This document shows positions 27,755 to 36,227 of a DNA stretch of 64,000 nucleotides, piece after piece. The DNA comes from Azonexaceae bacterium s22. GTDB lineage: Bacteria; Pseudomonadota; Gammaproteobacteria; Burkholderiales; Rhodocyclaceae. The first letter of the stretch is position 1, and each line of letters begins with the position of its first letter. The DNA lies in NCBI GenBank assembly GCA_016617495.1, contig WYCU01000006.1:124001-188000 (forward strand), read 5' to 3'. Made by a program: the position numbers and the translations under genes. A model generated the notes under the pieces. The model searched no databases, had not been told where the DNA came from, and saw nothing but the letters and a program-made list of their open reading frames with translations.

Positions 27755-27766
27755 GGTACGGCCTCC

Positions 27767-28249
27767 TTATGCGCCAGTGGAGCCCATCTGGCTCTGCAGG
27801 TAGTTTTCGAGACCGGTCAGTTCGATCAGCTTGATCTGTTTTTCCAGATAGTAGGCGTGGTCCATCTCGGTGTCTTCAAGCTGGACGCCGAGCATGTCGC
27901 GTGTGACGTAATCCTGTGCCTTCTCGCAGGCGGCCATGGCCTTTTTCAGCTCACCGACAACCTTGTATTCGACGGCCAGGTCGGATTTGAGCATTTCCGG
28001 CACGGTTTTGCCGATTTTCAGGGCTTCGCGCTTGGAGAGATCCGGTTTGCCTTCGAGGAAAAGGATGCGTTGAATCAGTGCGCGGGCGTGCTCGCGCTCG
28101 TGATCGGATTCGTGGATGGCTTTATCGGCCAGATGCTTGAGGCCCATGTCGGCGTACATTTCGCCGTGGATGAGGTACTGGTCGATGGCGGTCAGCTCGC
28201 CGGCCAGCAGATCGTTGAGGATTTCGATGATCTTCTTGTCGCCTTTCAT
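27767..28249 (-). CDS. bfr: Bacterioferritin subunit, ferroxidase type lacking the heme ligand
   Basis: A 160-residue subunit with all E. coli-type ferroxidase ligands visible: Glu18 (LAGELTAID), Glu51 and His54 (ESDHEREHAR), Glu94, and Glu127 and His130 (DTEMDHAYY). The heme ligand Met52 is Arg. It therefore complements the downstream subunit. Two-gene bacterioferritins of this kind are known from Neisseria and Magnetospirillum. The leader carries GGCTGGCT at 28280-28287, 30 bases before the start. Confidence 0.93.
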   Translation of the reverse strand: MKGDKKIIEILNDLLAGELTAIDQYLIHGEMYADMGLKHLADKAIHESDHEREHARALIQRILFLEGKPDLSKREALKIGKTVPEMLKSDLAVEYKVVGELKKAMAACEKAQDYVTRDMLGVQLEDTEMDHAYYLEKQIKLIELTGLENYLQSQMGSTGA

Positions 28250-28279
28250 GGCTTTCTCCGTATGGAAAATGGGAATGCA

Positions 28280-28309
28280 GGCTGGCTAGGGGTTACGGCT
28301 TGGCTTGCC
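28280..28309 (-). promoter_or_regulatory. Leader motif AGCCAGCC before the bacterioferritin pair
   Basis: Plus-strand GGCTGGCT at 28280-28287 and a related GGCTTGGCTTGCC at 28297-28309 lie between feoA and bfr, upstream of the bfr start on the minus strand. Confidence 0.35.
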
Positions 28310-28370
28310 CGGTCGCCGATTCTATAACGCCGGACAAGCCGTTTGAACACGCTTGGTGGAAAAAGTTCTT

Positions 28371-28386
28371 TAATTACAAGTAATTA
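28371..28386. repeat. AT-rich palindrome at the feoA stop codon
   Basis: TAATTACAAGTAATTA is a 7-2-7 inverted repeat that overlaps the feoA stop (28384-28386) and lies about 120 bases upstream of bfr. It could be an operator or a weak hairpin; no family matches it. Confidence 0.4.
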
Positions 28387-28647
28387 GAAATCGTTCTCAT
28401 TTGCCTTGCGCTTGACCCAGATGTGTCGCGCCACCTCATGTTCCAGGGCGAGTTCCACTTCATCGGCGAGGATGACGGTCATCGGGCGTTGTTGCAGCAC
28501 CTTGAACGGCCGGCTCTCGGCGAGGCCGTAGGCCGTGAGCTGTTCGCGCTGCCAGGCGTCGATCTCCTGGCCGAGGCTGGCGAGGCGGACTTCACTGCCG
28601 GATGGAATGAAGGCGAGCGGTAGTGAGGGATCGTGATCGGGGCTCAT
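28384..28647 (-). CDS. feoA: FeoA-like ferrous iron transport accessory protein
   Basis: An 87-residue protein with the FeoA SH3-like core: SEVRLASLGQEIDAWQREQLTAYGLAES spans the conserved L...L...G part (residues about 18-45) and ILADEVELALEHEVARHIWV closes the barrel. It starts four bases after the feoB stop on the same strand. FeoA assists the FeoB GTPase transporter. Here feoA is second, the reverse of the E. coli order. The last codons AATGAGAACGAT resemble a Fur half-site, probably by chance. Confidence 0.8.
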   Translation of the reverse strand: MSPDHDPSLPLAFIPSGSEVRLASLGQEIDAWQREQLTAYGLAESRPFKVLQQRPMTVILADEVELALEHEVARHIWVKRKANENDF

Positions 28648-28651
28648 GAGG

Positions 28652-30598
28652 TCACCAGAGGGCGCGCAGCACCAGATTGAAAATGCCGCCCACGAAGAAG
28701 GCGAAGGGCACGATGGTCACGACCATCAGCATGGCCGTTTTGACGCCCTGTTCCTTGACCATCATCATCAGGCTGGCAAAACAGGGGATGAAGAGGGTGA
28801 TCGTGATCATGCCGACGACGGCTTGAATGGGCGACAGGGTACCCGCCATGGCGAAAAGGCCGGTGGCCCCGAAGTCGCGCCGCAGGAAACCCATGACGAA
28901 AGCCGCCGAAGCTTCGGGCGGCAAACCGAGCCAGCCGGAAACCAGCGGTTCCCCGGCGCGGATGATGGCGGGCAGGATGCCAAGCTTGTCGAGGGCGAAC
29001 ATCAGGAAGGTGCCCAGCAGGAACAGGGGAATGACTTCGATCAGATACCACTTGAGGCGGCCCCCAGTCTTCTTGAGCACATTCCCGAGGATGGGCAGGC
29101 GCATCGGCGGCAGTTCGGTCACCAAGGGAATGCGTCGTCCGGGGATCAGCTTGGCGGCGAGAAAGCCGGAGAGCAGCAGGATACCGACCATGGCCAGCGC
29201 CCAGATGAGCACGGCGGTGAAGGAGACGCCCCCGAGCATGCCCAGCACGACGCCAAGCTGCGCCGAGCAGGGGATGGCCAGCGCAAGCAGGAAGCTGGTG
29301 ATCAGTCGTTCGCGCGGGCTGTGCAGGATGCGGGTGGTCAGGGTTGCCATGGTCACGCAGCCGAGGCCGAGGACCATCGGCAGAACGGCGCGGCCGTTGA
29401 GTCCAATGGCGGCAAACAGCCGATTGGCGATGACCGTCAGGCGCGGCAAGTAGCCGGAATCCTCCAGCACCCCGAAGGCAAAGAAGAAGGTCGTAACGAT
29501 GGGCAGGATGAGCGCGAGCGCGTAGGTCATGCCCATGGTCCACAAGCCGTATTGCCCCACCAGCATTTCTTGCAGCCAGCCGGGGCCGACGATGGACTCG
29601 ACAAACTGGGTGAACGCCGGGTTGAGGAGACCTTCGAAGAGATCTTCCTCCATCACGCCGACCAGCGTGGTCGCGCCGAAAACGCCGACGAATTCATAGA
29701 CGATGAACAGTACGGCCAGGAGGATGGGGATGCCCCACAGCGGATGCACCACGGCTTGTCCGATGCGCTGGGAGAGCAGCGGACTGCTGCGTACGCTGCG
29801 CTGGATGACGCTGGCGGCCAGCGCGTCGGCTGCTTGCGTCCGTTCGCGGGCGAGCAGGGTGGGCAGGTCGTCGTCGGCACGTTGCCGGGCGTCGGCGCGC
29901 AAGCCTTCCAGCTCGGCGAAAGCGGCACCGGCCCGTTCGCCAAGCCAGCGGCCCACTTCATCGTCGCCGCCGAGAAAGAGGATGGCCAGTCCGCGTGCGG
30001 CCAGATGCGGGTGCGGCGCCACGCGCGCGATGGCGGCTGTCATTGCGGCGATGTCCGTTTCGATGCTTTCGTCGTAGCGCAGCAAGGCTTGCGGCGGACG
30101 TGCACGTCCGAGGCTGCCGGTCAGTTCGCCGATCCCTTCGCCGCCGGTGGCCACGGTGGCCAGCACCGGCATCGCCAGTTCTTCGGCCAATGCCGGAATA
30201 TCGACGGTCACGCCGCGCGCTGCCGCTTCGTCGTGCATGTTCAGCGCGAGCACCATGGGAACGCCCAGTTCGGCGAGCAGGGCGGTGAGCGTCAATGTCC
30301 GGCGCAGGTTCTTGGCATCGCCGACCTGAACGAGGCAGCGTGTCGATTCGTTGAGCAGCGCCCGCATGGTGGCCCGTTCATCATCGCTGCGTGAGGGCAG
30401 GGCCAGGACGCCGGGGGTGTCGAGCAGCGCGGCGCTGCTATCGAAGCGGGCGCTGGCCCGGGTGACTTCGACGGTGGTGCCGGGGTAGTTGGAAACGTTG
30501 ACGTAGGCGCCGGTGAGGCGGTGAAAAAGCACGGACTTGCCGACGTTGGGGTGGCCGACGAGGAGGATGGCGTCGGCAGCTGAGGCGTTTGCGGTCAT
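28652..30598 (-). CDS. feoB: Ferrous iron transporter FeoB
   Basis: GTP-driven Fe(II) uptake across the inner membrane. The 648-residue protein has an N-terminal G domain with G1 GHPNVGKS (15-22), NVSNYPGTTVEV, G3 DTPG and G4 NMHD, then a helical domain and two Gate-type membrane regions with GLGC and PCSAQLGV, which supply the conserved cysteines. It is a little shorter than E. coli FeoB (773). It follows the flavin and outer-membrane genes by 70 bases on the same strand, so reduced iron may be delivered to it. Confidence 0.93.
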   Translation of the reverse strand: MTANASAADAILLVGHPNVGKSVLFHRLTGAYVNVSNYPGTTVEVTRASARFDSSAALLDTPGVLALPSRSDDERATMRALLNESTRCLVQVGDAKNLRRTLTLTALLAELGVPMVLALNMHDEAAARGVTVDIPALAEELAMPVLATVATGGEGIGELTGSLGRARPPQALLRYDESIETDIAAMTAAIARVAPHPHLAARGLAILFLGGDDEVGRWLGERAGAAFAELEGLRADARQRADDDLPTLLARERTQAADALAASVIQRSVRSSPLLSQRIGQAVVHPLWGIPILLAVLFIVYEFVGVFGATTLVGVMEEDLFEGLLNPAFTQFVESIVGPGWLQEMLVGQYGLWTMGMTYALALILPIVTTFFFAFGVLEDSGYLPRLTVIANRLFAAIGLNGRAVLPMVLGLGCVTMATLTTRILHSPRERLITSFLLALAIPCSAQLGVVLGMLGGVSFTAVLIWALAMVGILLLSGFLAAKLIPGRRIPLVTELPPMRLPILGNVLKKTGGRLKWYLIEVIPLFLLGTFLMFALDKLGILPAIIRAGEPLVSGWLGLPPEASAAFVMGFLRRDFGATGLFAMAGTLSPIQAVVGMITITLFIPCFASLMMMVKEQGVKTAMLMVVTIVPFAFFVGGIFNLVLRALW

Positions 30599-30668
30599 GA
30601 TGGTCCGAAGGTACTGAATAGTGCCCGGTCAGGGCAAGTGCAATAAGCGGCGAAAAGGTCCATGGCAA

Positions 30669-31490
30669 CTAAAAATGCGTGCTCCAGACCAGCTTGAGGA
30701 TTTCGCGTTCCGGGGTGTTCTTGAAGCCGCGGCCAATCCCGAAATGCAGACTCTGGATGTCGTCGGGCGCCCATTCGGCCACCAGATAGGCCAGGCGGTC
30801 GCCGTCTCCCGGCAGGAGATTGTTGGCGGCCCCCCAGTTTGAATACACCTCGGCCCCGATGCCCCACTGCGCGTCGCACTTGTAGAGTGCCTTGCCGCTC
30901 AGGGTGAAACTTGGCGCATGGTCGGTCACGCGGCTGCCGATGCCCCACATCAAGGCCGGGTTGAGCGTCAGCCGGTAATCGTCCGTATCGATGCCGACGA
31001 TGCCGCGGAATTCGATGCTGCGGTTGTCGTAGGCGAAACGCTGGGCGTAAACGTCGTATTCGGCGTTGAAGCCGAGAAAGAGGCCGCTTTCCCATTCGCT
31101 GATGTGCTTGATACGCAACATCACGCCGGAACTGCCCCAGCGCCCGGCCGATGAAGATTCGCTGTTGATGCCGGCACGCATGATGGGCAGATGCAGCCCC
31201 GCTTCCCAGCCCGGCCCGAGCCCGGTGGCCAACTCTGCCATCAGGTTGGTGAGTTTCTCGGAGGGCCAGGTGGTGTTGCCGGTTTCCTTGCTGCCGCGGA
31301 AGGTGTAATTGGCGTGCAGCGTGGCGACCACTTCGCCGCGCTCGGCGAGGTCGTTTTCGTGCACCATGATTTCCGGATCGGTGGCGCCGGCGGAAAAGGC
31401 CAGGCCAGCCAGCCCCAGGGCGCAGACCGCTTGTCGTACCAGTCGGTATGCCGAAGCGCAGGAGGCTTTCAAGCTGCGTCTCCGGTGCAT
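30669..31490 (-). CDS. Predicted outer-membrane beta-barrel protein of the iron/flavin cluster
   Basis: A 273-residue exported protein with a signal peptide ending near AFSAGATDPE. Alternating hydrophobic strands and a terminal Phe (KLVWSTHF) suggest a small outer-membrane barrel. I do not recognise the family with confidence. The ATG at 31490 overlaps the stop of the DUF4405 gene by one base (TGATG), so the two are coupled; a longer reading from 31538 would overlap that gene by 49 bases. It lies between the flavin genes and feoB. Confidence 0.6.
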   Translation of the reverse strand: MHRRRSLKASCASAYRLVRQAVCALGLAGLAFSAGATDPEIMVHENDLAERGEVVATLHANYTFRGSKETGNTTWPSEKLTNLMAELATGLGPGWEAGLHLPIMRAGINSESSSAGRWGSSGVMLRIKHISEWESGLFLGFNAEYDVYAQRFAYDNRSIEFRGIVGIDTDDYRLTLNPALMWGIGSRVTDHAPSFTLSGKALYKCDAQWGIGAEVYSNWGAANNLLPGDGDRLAYLVAEWAPDDIQSLHFGIGRGFKNTPEREILKLVWSTHF

Positions 31491-31984
31491 CAATGCAGTG
31501 CGGTGGCAGATTCGCCGAGCGGGCGGGCACGCTCGCACTGGCCGGGTCGGTGCCGCGCATTGGCCCGGTGGCCGAGAATGAGGTGCAGGGGAAAAATGGC
31601 GAAGGCGGCAAAGCCGGCCAGCCAGTGTGCCCAGAGCACCGCGTCATGCCACTCCTCTTCGCCGTAGTAGAGCAGCAATCCGGAGAGCATGAGCGCGCCC
31701 ATGACCAGGGTCATGAAGATGCCGGAGCCGCGGTTGCGGCGCACATTCCACGCGCCGCGGATATGCCCGGGTAGTACGGCACCGAAGGCGAGCAGGGCAA
31801 AGCCTGCGCTGATGCCATGCCAGACAAGGAAACTGCGTGCCGGGATGTCGTTGAGATCCATCCCCATTTCGCGCTTGAGGAAGAAGCCGAGGCCGGAGAG
31901 GGCGCAAATGGCGAAAATGAGGTGGGTGGAAATGCGTTGCCAGCGGGGCAGGTGTCCGACGCGGCTGCGTTTGTGGTGGCTCAT
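31490..31984 (-). CDS. DUF4405-type small membrane cytochrome b-like protein
   Basis: A 164-residue protein with four predicted membrane helices. Histidines sit within or near helices: His21 (STHLIF), His56 (VWHGIS), His74 (PGHIRG), His120 (WAHWLAG) and His134 (PLHLIL). That spacing fits a diheme cytochrome b that moves electrons across the membrane, as in DUF4405 and related flavin-system proteins. It overlaps apbE by four bases and the barrel gene by one. Electron transfer to the FMN-binding protein is my inference. Confidence 0.65.
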   Translation of the reverse strand: MSHHKRSRVGHLPRWQRISTHLIFAICALSGLGFFLKREMGMDLNDIPARSFLVWHGISAGFALLAFGAVLPGHIRGAWNVRRNRGSGIFMTLVMGALMLSGLLLYYGEEEWHDAVLWAHWLAGFAAFAIFPLHLILGHRANARHRPGQCERARPLGESATALH

Positions 31985-32817
31985 GGCAGGACTCGGCTAG
32001 GCTCGAAAATGAGGGGGTGGGCGTCGTAACGCGAGAAACAAGCAAGATTCGTGTCGCCGGAAAGGGCGAGGACTTTGGTCAAGGCATCGGCGATGACACA
32101 GCGGGGCGCGATGACCGAATAACTGCGCTGGCTCAGCACGGGGCGGCGCGTACGCGGATCGACGAGCGCGGAGACTTCTTCGCCGCGGTGTTCGCGCCGC
32201 GAGAAATAAGTGCCGGAAGTCGCCAGGGCGCCATCGGCTAACTGGCCGGCAAAGCGCACCTGTGTCGGATCGGCCGGATCGCGCAGGTAGATGGCCTCGT
32301 CGGCGGTGCCGAAAACGCGCAGATCGCCACCGGCATTGACGATGCCGCCGCGTGCCCCGGCAGCAATGAGGGCTTCGGCGGCGCGATCAACGGCAAAGCC
32401 TTTGGCGATGCCCCCGAGGTCCAGCCGGGCCGGCGCAACGCAGCTGACGCAGCCGTCCTCGGTGAGGCGAATGTGGGCGATGCTGGAACGTGAGCTTACC
32501 GGGTCCCGAGCCGGCAACAAGCCCCAGGCCGCGAGCTCGGGGGCGATGCCGCAGTCGAAGAGGCCATCCGAGCTTTCGTACAGCGCCTGCGCCAGGGCGA
32601 GGATTTCCCGTGTCCAGGGCGCCACGGGCACGGGAAAGCGTTCCGCGAAGCGGTTAATGCGGCTGATATCGGAGTTTTCGTCGAATACCGACATCAGCCG
32701 CTGGACTTCGGAAATGGCCGCAAAACCGGCGTCGACCGCGACAATTGCGGTTTCCGGATCGGTATCGTCGATCCGGATTTCCACATAGGTGCCGAGCAGC
32801 GGTCGACAGGCGCGCAT
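31981..32817 (-). CDS. apbE: FAD:protein FMN transferase (ApbE)
   Basis: Attaches FMN covalently to a Thr or Ser in periplasmic proteins, using FAD. The 278-residue protein has the family segments PLLGTYVEI near the start, LDLGGIAKGFAVDRAA (about 145-160) and NAGGDLRVFG. No signal peptide is seen at MRACRPLLGTYV, unlike many ApbE lipoproteins, so its location is open. The next upstream gene encodes an FMN-binding protein with an SGAT target motif, a clear enzyme-substrate pair. A repeat copy (32731-32745) falls in the segment IVAVDAGF. Confidence 0.9.
   Translation of the reverse strand: MRACRPLLGTYVEIRIDDTDPETAIVAVDAGFAAISEVQRLMSVFDENSDISRINRFAERFPVPVAPWTREILALAQALYESSDGLFDCGIAPELAAWGLLPARDPVSSRSSIAHIRLTEDGCVSCVAPARLDLGGIAKGFAVDRAAEALIAAGARGGIVNAGGDLRVFGTADEAIYLRDPADPTQVRFAGQLADGALATSGTYFSRREHRGEEVSALVDPRTRRPVLSQRSYSVIAPRCVIADALTKVLALSGDTNLACFSRYDAHPLIFEPSRVLP
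32731..32745 (-). repeat. Dispersed repeat core in apbE
   Basis: Perfect minus-strand core ATTGTCGCGGTCGAC. The following bases lack clear A-tracts. It encodes IVAVD at a position where ApbE proteins normally have a similar AI.A.DAAF sequence. Confidence 0.6.
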
Positions 32818-33357
32818 CTACTTGGTGCCTTTGAGCACGAGGTCGTACATCACCATCAGGCGCTTGACGCCATCCGTCAGGTGCTTGCACGAGAGCGTGG
32901 CGCCGGAGATGTTCTTGATGTCCTTGTTCAGCTTGAGGGTGGCGTCGCTGGTCTTGCCGACAAACTGGTTGCGCCAGCTTGCTTCACCCACCTCGTAGCC
33001 GTAGGACTCGACATACTCCATGATCTCGATGCCCTTGATCGTGCCATCGGCATTGATCGCCAGTGCATATTTGACCATCTCGTGCTTGCCGACCACTTCA
33101 TCGACGATGAACCAGTCGCCCTTGGCGGTCTTCCACACACGCTCGCCGCGGAAGGGCTCGCGGACCGAAGAGAGGTCGCGCATCTTTTCGCGCTGCGCTT
33201 CGGTCAGGGCCACCGGATTGGGCGTCAGCTTTTCACCCGGGAAGAGGCGTTGCTGGGTTTCCTCGACGCTGACGTAAATCTTGGCGTGGGCAACGGCTGG
33301 CGCGATGAGCGCGGCGACCGGCACGAGGGCGAGTGTGGCTGCGGGTTTCCATTGCAT
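32818..33357 (-). CDS. Periplasmic FMN-binding domain protein (ApbE substrate)
   Basis: A 179-residue exported protein with a signal peptide to about residue 25 (APAVAHA). The C-terminal FMN-binding domain carries the flavinylation motif ISGATLSC, in which Thr154 should receive FMN. GIEIMEYVESYGYEV and WRNQFVGK are typical of the NqrC/RnfG-like domain. The start is taken at the ATG at 33357, preceded by GAGGAAACC, rather than the longer reading. apbE begins directly after its stop. It probably acts as an electron carrier outside the inner membrane. Confidence 0.87.
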   Translation of the reverse strand: MQWKPAATLALVPVAALIAPAVAHAKIYVSVEETQQRLFPGEKLTPNPVALTEAQREKMRDLSSVREPFRGERVWKTAKGDWFIVDEVVGKHEMVKYALAINADGTIKGIEIMEYVESYGYEVGEASWRNQFVGKTSDATLKLNKDIKNISGATLSCKHLTDGVKRLMVMYDLVLKGTK

Positions 33358-33367
33358 GATGGTTTCC

Positions 33368-34261
33368 TCAGAAGGGCATGCCGAACTTGACGATGAATTC
33401 GTTGCGGGTGTGGCTATCCCAGACGCGACCGTCGGAACATTCGCCGTCATTCGGCGCCCAGCACTTGCCGCCGGTCGGCTGCCAGCGCCAGGCGCCGGTT
33501 ACCCACCAATCCTTGGTCGCGTAGTGCACGTTCGGCCCGAAGAACCACGCACGCTGGGTGTGCGTCTGGAACTTGTAGCCGTAAAAGTCGTTGTGGTAAC
33601 GGGCTTCGAGACCGGCGGTCCAGTTGTTGGCGACGCGGTAGGTGGCGCCGAACAACAGGTCGATCATGCTTTCCGGGCCGGTCTCGCCTTGCACGAACTT
33701 GACCTTCTCGATGGCGCCGACCAGGTTGGCGGCCAGCACCAGCTTGTCGTCCAGGAAGTTGGATTGCAGCAGCAGGCGGGCTTCCACTTCGTCTTTCATG
33801 CTGCCCAGCGTGACTTCGCCATAGAGGCCGACACCAACCGGGTCGATGACCGGATTGGTGATTCGGTAGATGGCTTCGATGGAGCCGCCTTCCAGTCGCC
33901 CCTTGCTGTACTTGCTGTCGCTCGCGTAGGAAACGCCCCAACCTCCGGTTTCCCCGTTGGGAAATTCGGAGGTTGCCGGATAGTTACGGTAGGCATTGAC
34001 GTAGCTGTAGTTGATGTAACCGGCCAACTGGAAGTTTTCCGTCACCCCGTACTCCAGCTCGCTGCGACCTTGCCAGAAGTCGTATTTGCCGCCCGCTTGC
34101 CCGCGGTTGTACTGGAGGCGTTGCTCGAATTCCAGCGTGCCCTTGGGTTGCAGGTCCAGCGTGTAGATCCAGCCAAACGAGCCTTCGCCGGCATTCGCCG
34201 TGGTGACGCCAGCCGCCAGCGCCAGCGCGCAGGCAATTTTCTTCATTTGAGACATGTGCAT
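33368..34261 (-). CDS. Predicted outer-membrane protein (DUF6662-like)
   Basis: A 297-residue exported protein with a signal peptide ending TTANAGEG and a barrel-like pattern of amphipathic strands, ending in VKFGMPF with a terminal Phe. Many aromatic residues (WFFGPNVHYATKDWW) also fit a beta-barrel. It resembles DUF6662-type proteins seen with flavin/iron loci, but I am not certain of the family name. It precedes the FMN-binding gene by ten bases. The gap between exbD and this gene holds four GGCTGGC-type repeats. Confidence 0.6.
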   Translation of the reverse strand: MHMSQMKKIACALALAAGVTTANAGEGSFGWIYTLDLQPKGTLEFEQRLQYNRGQAGGKYDFWQGRSELEYGVTENFQLAGYINYSYVNAYRNYPATSEFPNGETGGWGVSYASDSKYSKGRLEGGSIEAIYRITNPVIDPVGVGLYGEVTLGSMKDEVEARLLLQSNFLDDKLVLAANLVGAIEKVKFVQGETGPESMIDLLFGATYRVANNWTAGLEARYHNDFYGYKFQTHTQRAWFFGPNVHYATKDWWVTGAWRWQPTGGKCWAPNDGECSDGRVWDSHTRNEFIVKFGMPF

Positions 34262-34291
34262 TGCTCCCTAAGTGCTTCGTGCGATGTGCTC

Positions 34292-34337
34292 TGGCTGGCT
34301 ATTGGCTGGCGTCTTGCGGCTGGCTGATCGGCTGGCT
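34292..34337 (-). promoter_or_regulatory. Fourfold AGCCAGCC leader repeat between exbD and the outer-membrane gene
   Basis: Plus-strand copies at 34292-34300 (TGGCTGGCT), 34303-34310 (TTGGCTGG/C), 34318-34325 and 34330-34337 (both GGCTGGCT). The spacing is irregular. In the mRNA these are AGCCAGCC units 31-76 bases before the start codon. Confidence 0.5.
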
Positions 34338-34372
34338 GGATGCGATGGTTGATAAAAATGCTGTGTTTGTTG

Positions 34373-34792
34373 TTATGGATTTCCGGGTTGGGTAATGAAG
34401 CCGATCTTCGACAAACCCGCCCGGCGAGCGGCGCTCATCGTCTCGGCAACGACTTCGTAACGCGTATTGCGGTCGGCCTTGAGGTGCAGTTCGACGTGGG
34501 CATCCCGGCCGACTGCTTCGCGGAAACGCGATTCCAGACTGTCGCGGTCGACCGCCTCACTGGCCAGAAAAACGCGGTTCTCGGCATCGATACTCACTTG
34601 CAGGGTCTGCGGCTTTTCATTGGCCGGCGCGCTCGCGGCACGGGGCAATTCGACGCGAACCGCGTGGGTCATCAAGGGCGCGGTGATGATGAAGATGATG
34701 AGCAACACCAGCATCACATCGACCAGCGGCGTAGTGTTGATCTCGGCCATGGGGGCCTGGCTGCCGGAAGCGTTGAAGCTGCCCATGGCCAT
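34373..34792 (-). CDS. exbD: Biopolymer transport protein ExbD
   Basis: A 139-residue inner-membrane protein of the TonB motor. One N-terminal membrane helix contains the essential Asp25 in TPLVDVMLVLLIIF, followed by a periplasmic domain. It starts directly after exbB and completes a tonB-exbB-exbD order. It uses proton flow with ExbB to energise TonB. The sequence GTCGCGGTCGAC at 34541-34552 may be a decayed repeat core without A-tracts. Confidence 0.93.
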   Translation of the reverse strand: MAMGSFNASGSQAPMAEINTTPLVDVMLVLLIIFIITAPLMTHAVRVELPRAASAPANEKPQTLQVSIDAENRVFLASEAVDRDSLESRFREAVGRDAHVELHLKADRNTRYEVVAETMSAARRAGLSKIGFITQPGNP

Positions 34793-35527
34793 TTAGACGG
34801 CTCCCGAAGCGGCGCGGGCGCGCATGGGGTGAATCTGCGCGCTATGGGCGACGAAGGGCTTGCCGACCGTGAAGAAGGCATGCAGATCGTGGGCGAAGGC
34901 ATCGAGGTCAGCAAGCAACACCCGGTTGGCACGCGTGAAGGCGTTATAGGCAAAGACCGCGGGCAAGGCCACGGCGAGGCCGGCGGCGGTCATGATGAGC
35001 GCTTCGCCGACCGGCCCGGCCACCTTTTCCAGCGCAGCCTGACCGGAAAGGCCAATTGCCAGCAGCGCGTGGTAGATGCCCCAAACGGTCCCGAACAGGC
35101 CGACAAAAGGGGCGGTGGCGCCCGTGGTGGCGAGGAAGGTCAGGCCATTTTCCATGCGGGCCTGGGTGCTGGACAATTGCTGGCGCAATGCGCGTTCCAT
35201 TTGCTCGGCCGGGTCGAAGCGGGCTGCCAGGTGCCCGGCGGCGCTTTCGCAATCGGCATTGCAGGCCTGGGCCTGGGCCGCCAGATGCAGGTAAGGATTT
35301 TCAGCGCCGGTGCCGCGCAGCTTTTCCAGCCCTTCGCTCACGCTTGTTGCCGACCAGAAAGCGCCAACGGCACGCGCGGCGCGGCGCATCTGCCACCAAT
35401 CGACCGCCTTGGCGAGCATCAGGTACCAGCTGGCGACGGACATCAGCGCCAGCACAGCGGCCACGGTATGCGATACCGCATCGCCGCTGGCCAGCAAGTG
35501 TGCGAATCCAAAGGCGTTTTCCTGCAT
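34793..35527 (-). CDS. exbB: Biopolymer transport protein ExbB (MotA/TolQ/ExbB family)
   Basis: A 244-residue inner-membrane proton-channel subunit with three membrane helices. The conserved C-terminal region GATAPFVGLFGTVWGIYHALLAI and LAVALPAVFAYN are typical of ExbB. It lies five bases after tonB and its stop abuts the exbD start. It should power the siderophore receptor at 24.5-26.7 kb. Confidence 0.93.
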   Translation of the reverse strand: MQENAFGFAHLLASGDAVSHTVAAVLALMSVASWYLMLAKAVDWWQMRRAARAVGAFWSATSVSEGLEKLRGTGAENPYLHLAAQAQACNADCESAAGHLAARFDPAEQMERALRQQLSSTQARMENGLTFLATTGATAPFVGLFGTVWGIYHALLAIGLSGQAALEKVAGPVGEALIMTAAGLAVALPAVFAYNAFTRANRVLLADLDAFAHDLHAFFTVGKPFVAHSAQIHPMRARAASGAV

Positions 35528-35532
35528 GATGA

Positions 35533-36186
35533 CTAGTGCTCCAACGTGAAGATGATGGGAACGAGGACCGAGCTCTGGACAGCCGTTTCGCCGCGCTTGG
35601 CGGGGATGAACTTCCAGGAACGAACCGTTTTTTGGGCTGCTTCGTCGAGCCTGGGGCTGCCCGACGAGGTCTTGATTTCGACGCTGTCCGCGGTGCCTTG
35701 CGGATTGACCGAAACGCGCAGGATCACGCGGCCGCTCTCGCCCATGCGCCGGGCGAGGGGCGGGTACGGCGGTGCCGGATTGCGCAGGTAGTCGGCATCG
35801 AAGCGCGCCTGGCTGAGGGATTCGCTGGCCACGCCGGGACTGGTTGGGGCGGCTTTGGGTTCGTTGAGCGCAGCGGATGCCACGGCATTTTCAGCGGCGA
35901 CGGGGCTTGTGGTGCTTTCCACAGGCGGCGTGCGCAATTTCGGTGTCGGCGCAGATTTTTGTTTTTGCGGTACGGGCTGCGCAGCCACCGGCAGCGGTTG
36001 GGCGGCCGGTGCCGTTTCTGCAGCCGGCGCCGGGAGCAGATCAACGACCAGCGGCAGCGCGGCGACGTGCGGTGCGACGGCGCGGGCGGCAAAAATCGCG
36101 ATCAACAGGCCGGCATGGAGGGCGATGACAACGCCCAGCAGCCCGCTGCGCTGGAGGGGGGAGGGAGCGGCAATCAGATAACTCAT
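35533..36186 (-). CDS. tonB: Energy transducer TonB
   Basis: A 217-residue protein: one N-terminal membrane helix (about 15-35), a Pro/Ala/Lys-rich periplasmic spacer, and a C-terminal TonB domain with PPYPPLARRMGESGRVILRV and the end region SWKFIPAKRG. It spans the periplasm to open outer-membrane receptors. I take the ATG at 36186; an in-frame ATG at 36213 is possible. The leader between hemP and tonB carries GCTGGCTGG-type motifs. Confidence 0.9.
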   Translation of the reverse strand: MSYLIAAPSPLQRSGLLGVVIALHAGLLIAIFAARAVAPHVAALPLVVDLLPAPAAETAPAAQPLPVAAQPVPQKQKSAPTPKLRTPPVESTTSPVAAENAVASAALNEPKAAPTSPGVASESLSQARFDADYLRNPAPPYPPLARRMGESGRVILRVSVNPQGTADSVEIKTSSGSPRLDEAAQKTVRSWKFIPAKRGETAVQSSVLVPIIFTLEH

Positions 36187-36227
36187 CGGGCCTTTTCCGG
36201 CGGTGTCTGGCACCGGGAAAAAAACCT

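Noticed and set aside
34541-34554. GTCGCGGTCGACCG in exbD as another copy of the dispersed repeat
   Set aside because: The core matches 12-13 bases but there are no A-tracts and the first bases differ; it may be a decayed copy or chance, so it is not counted.
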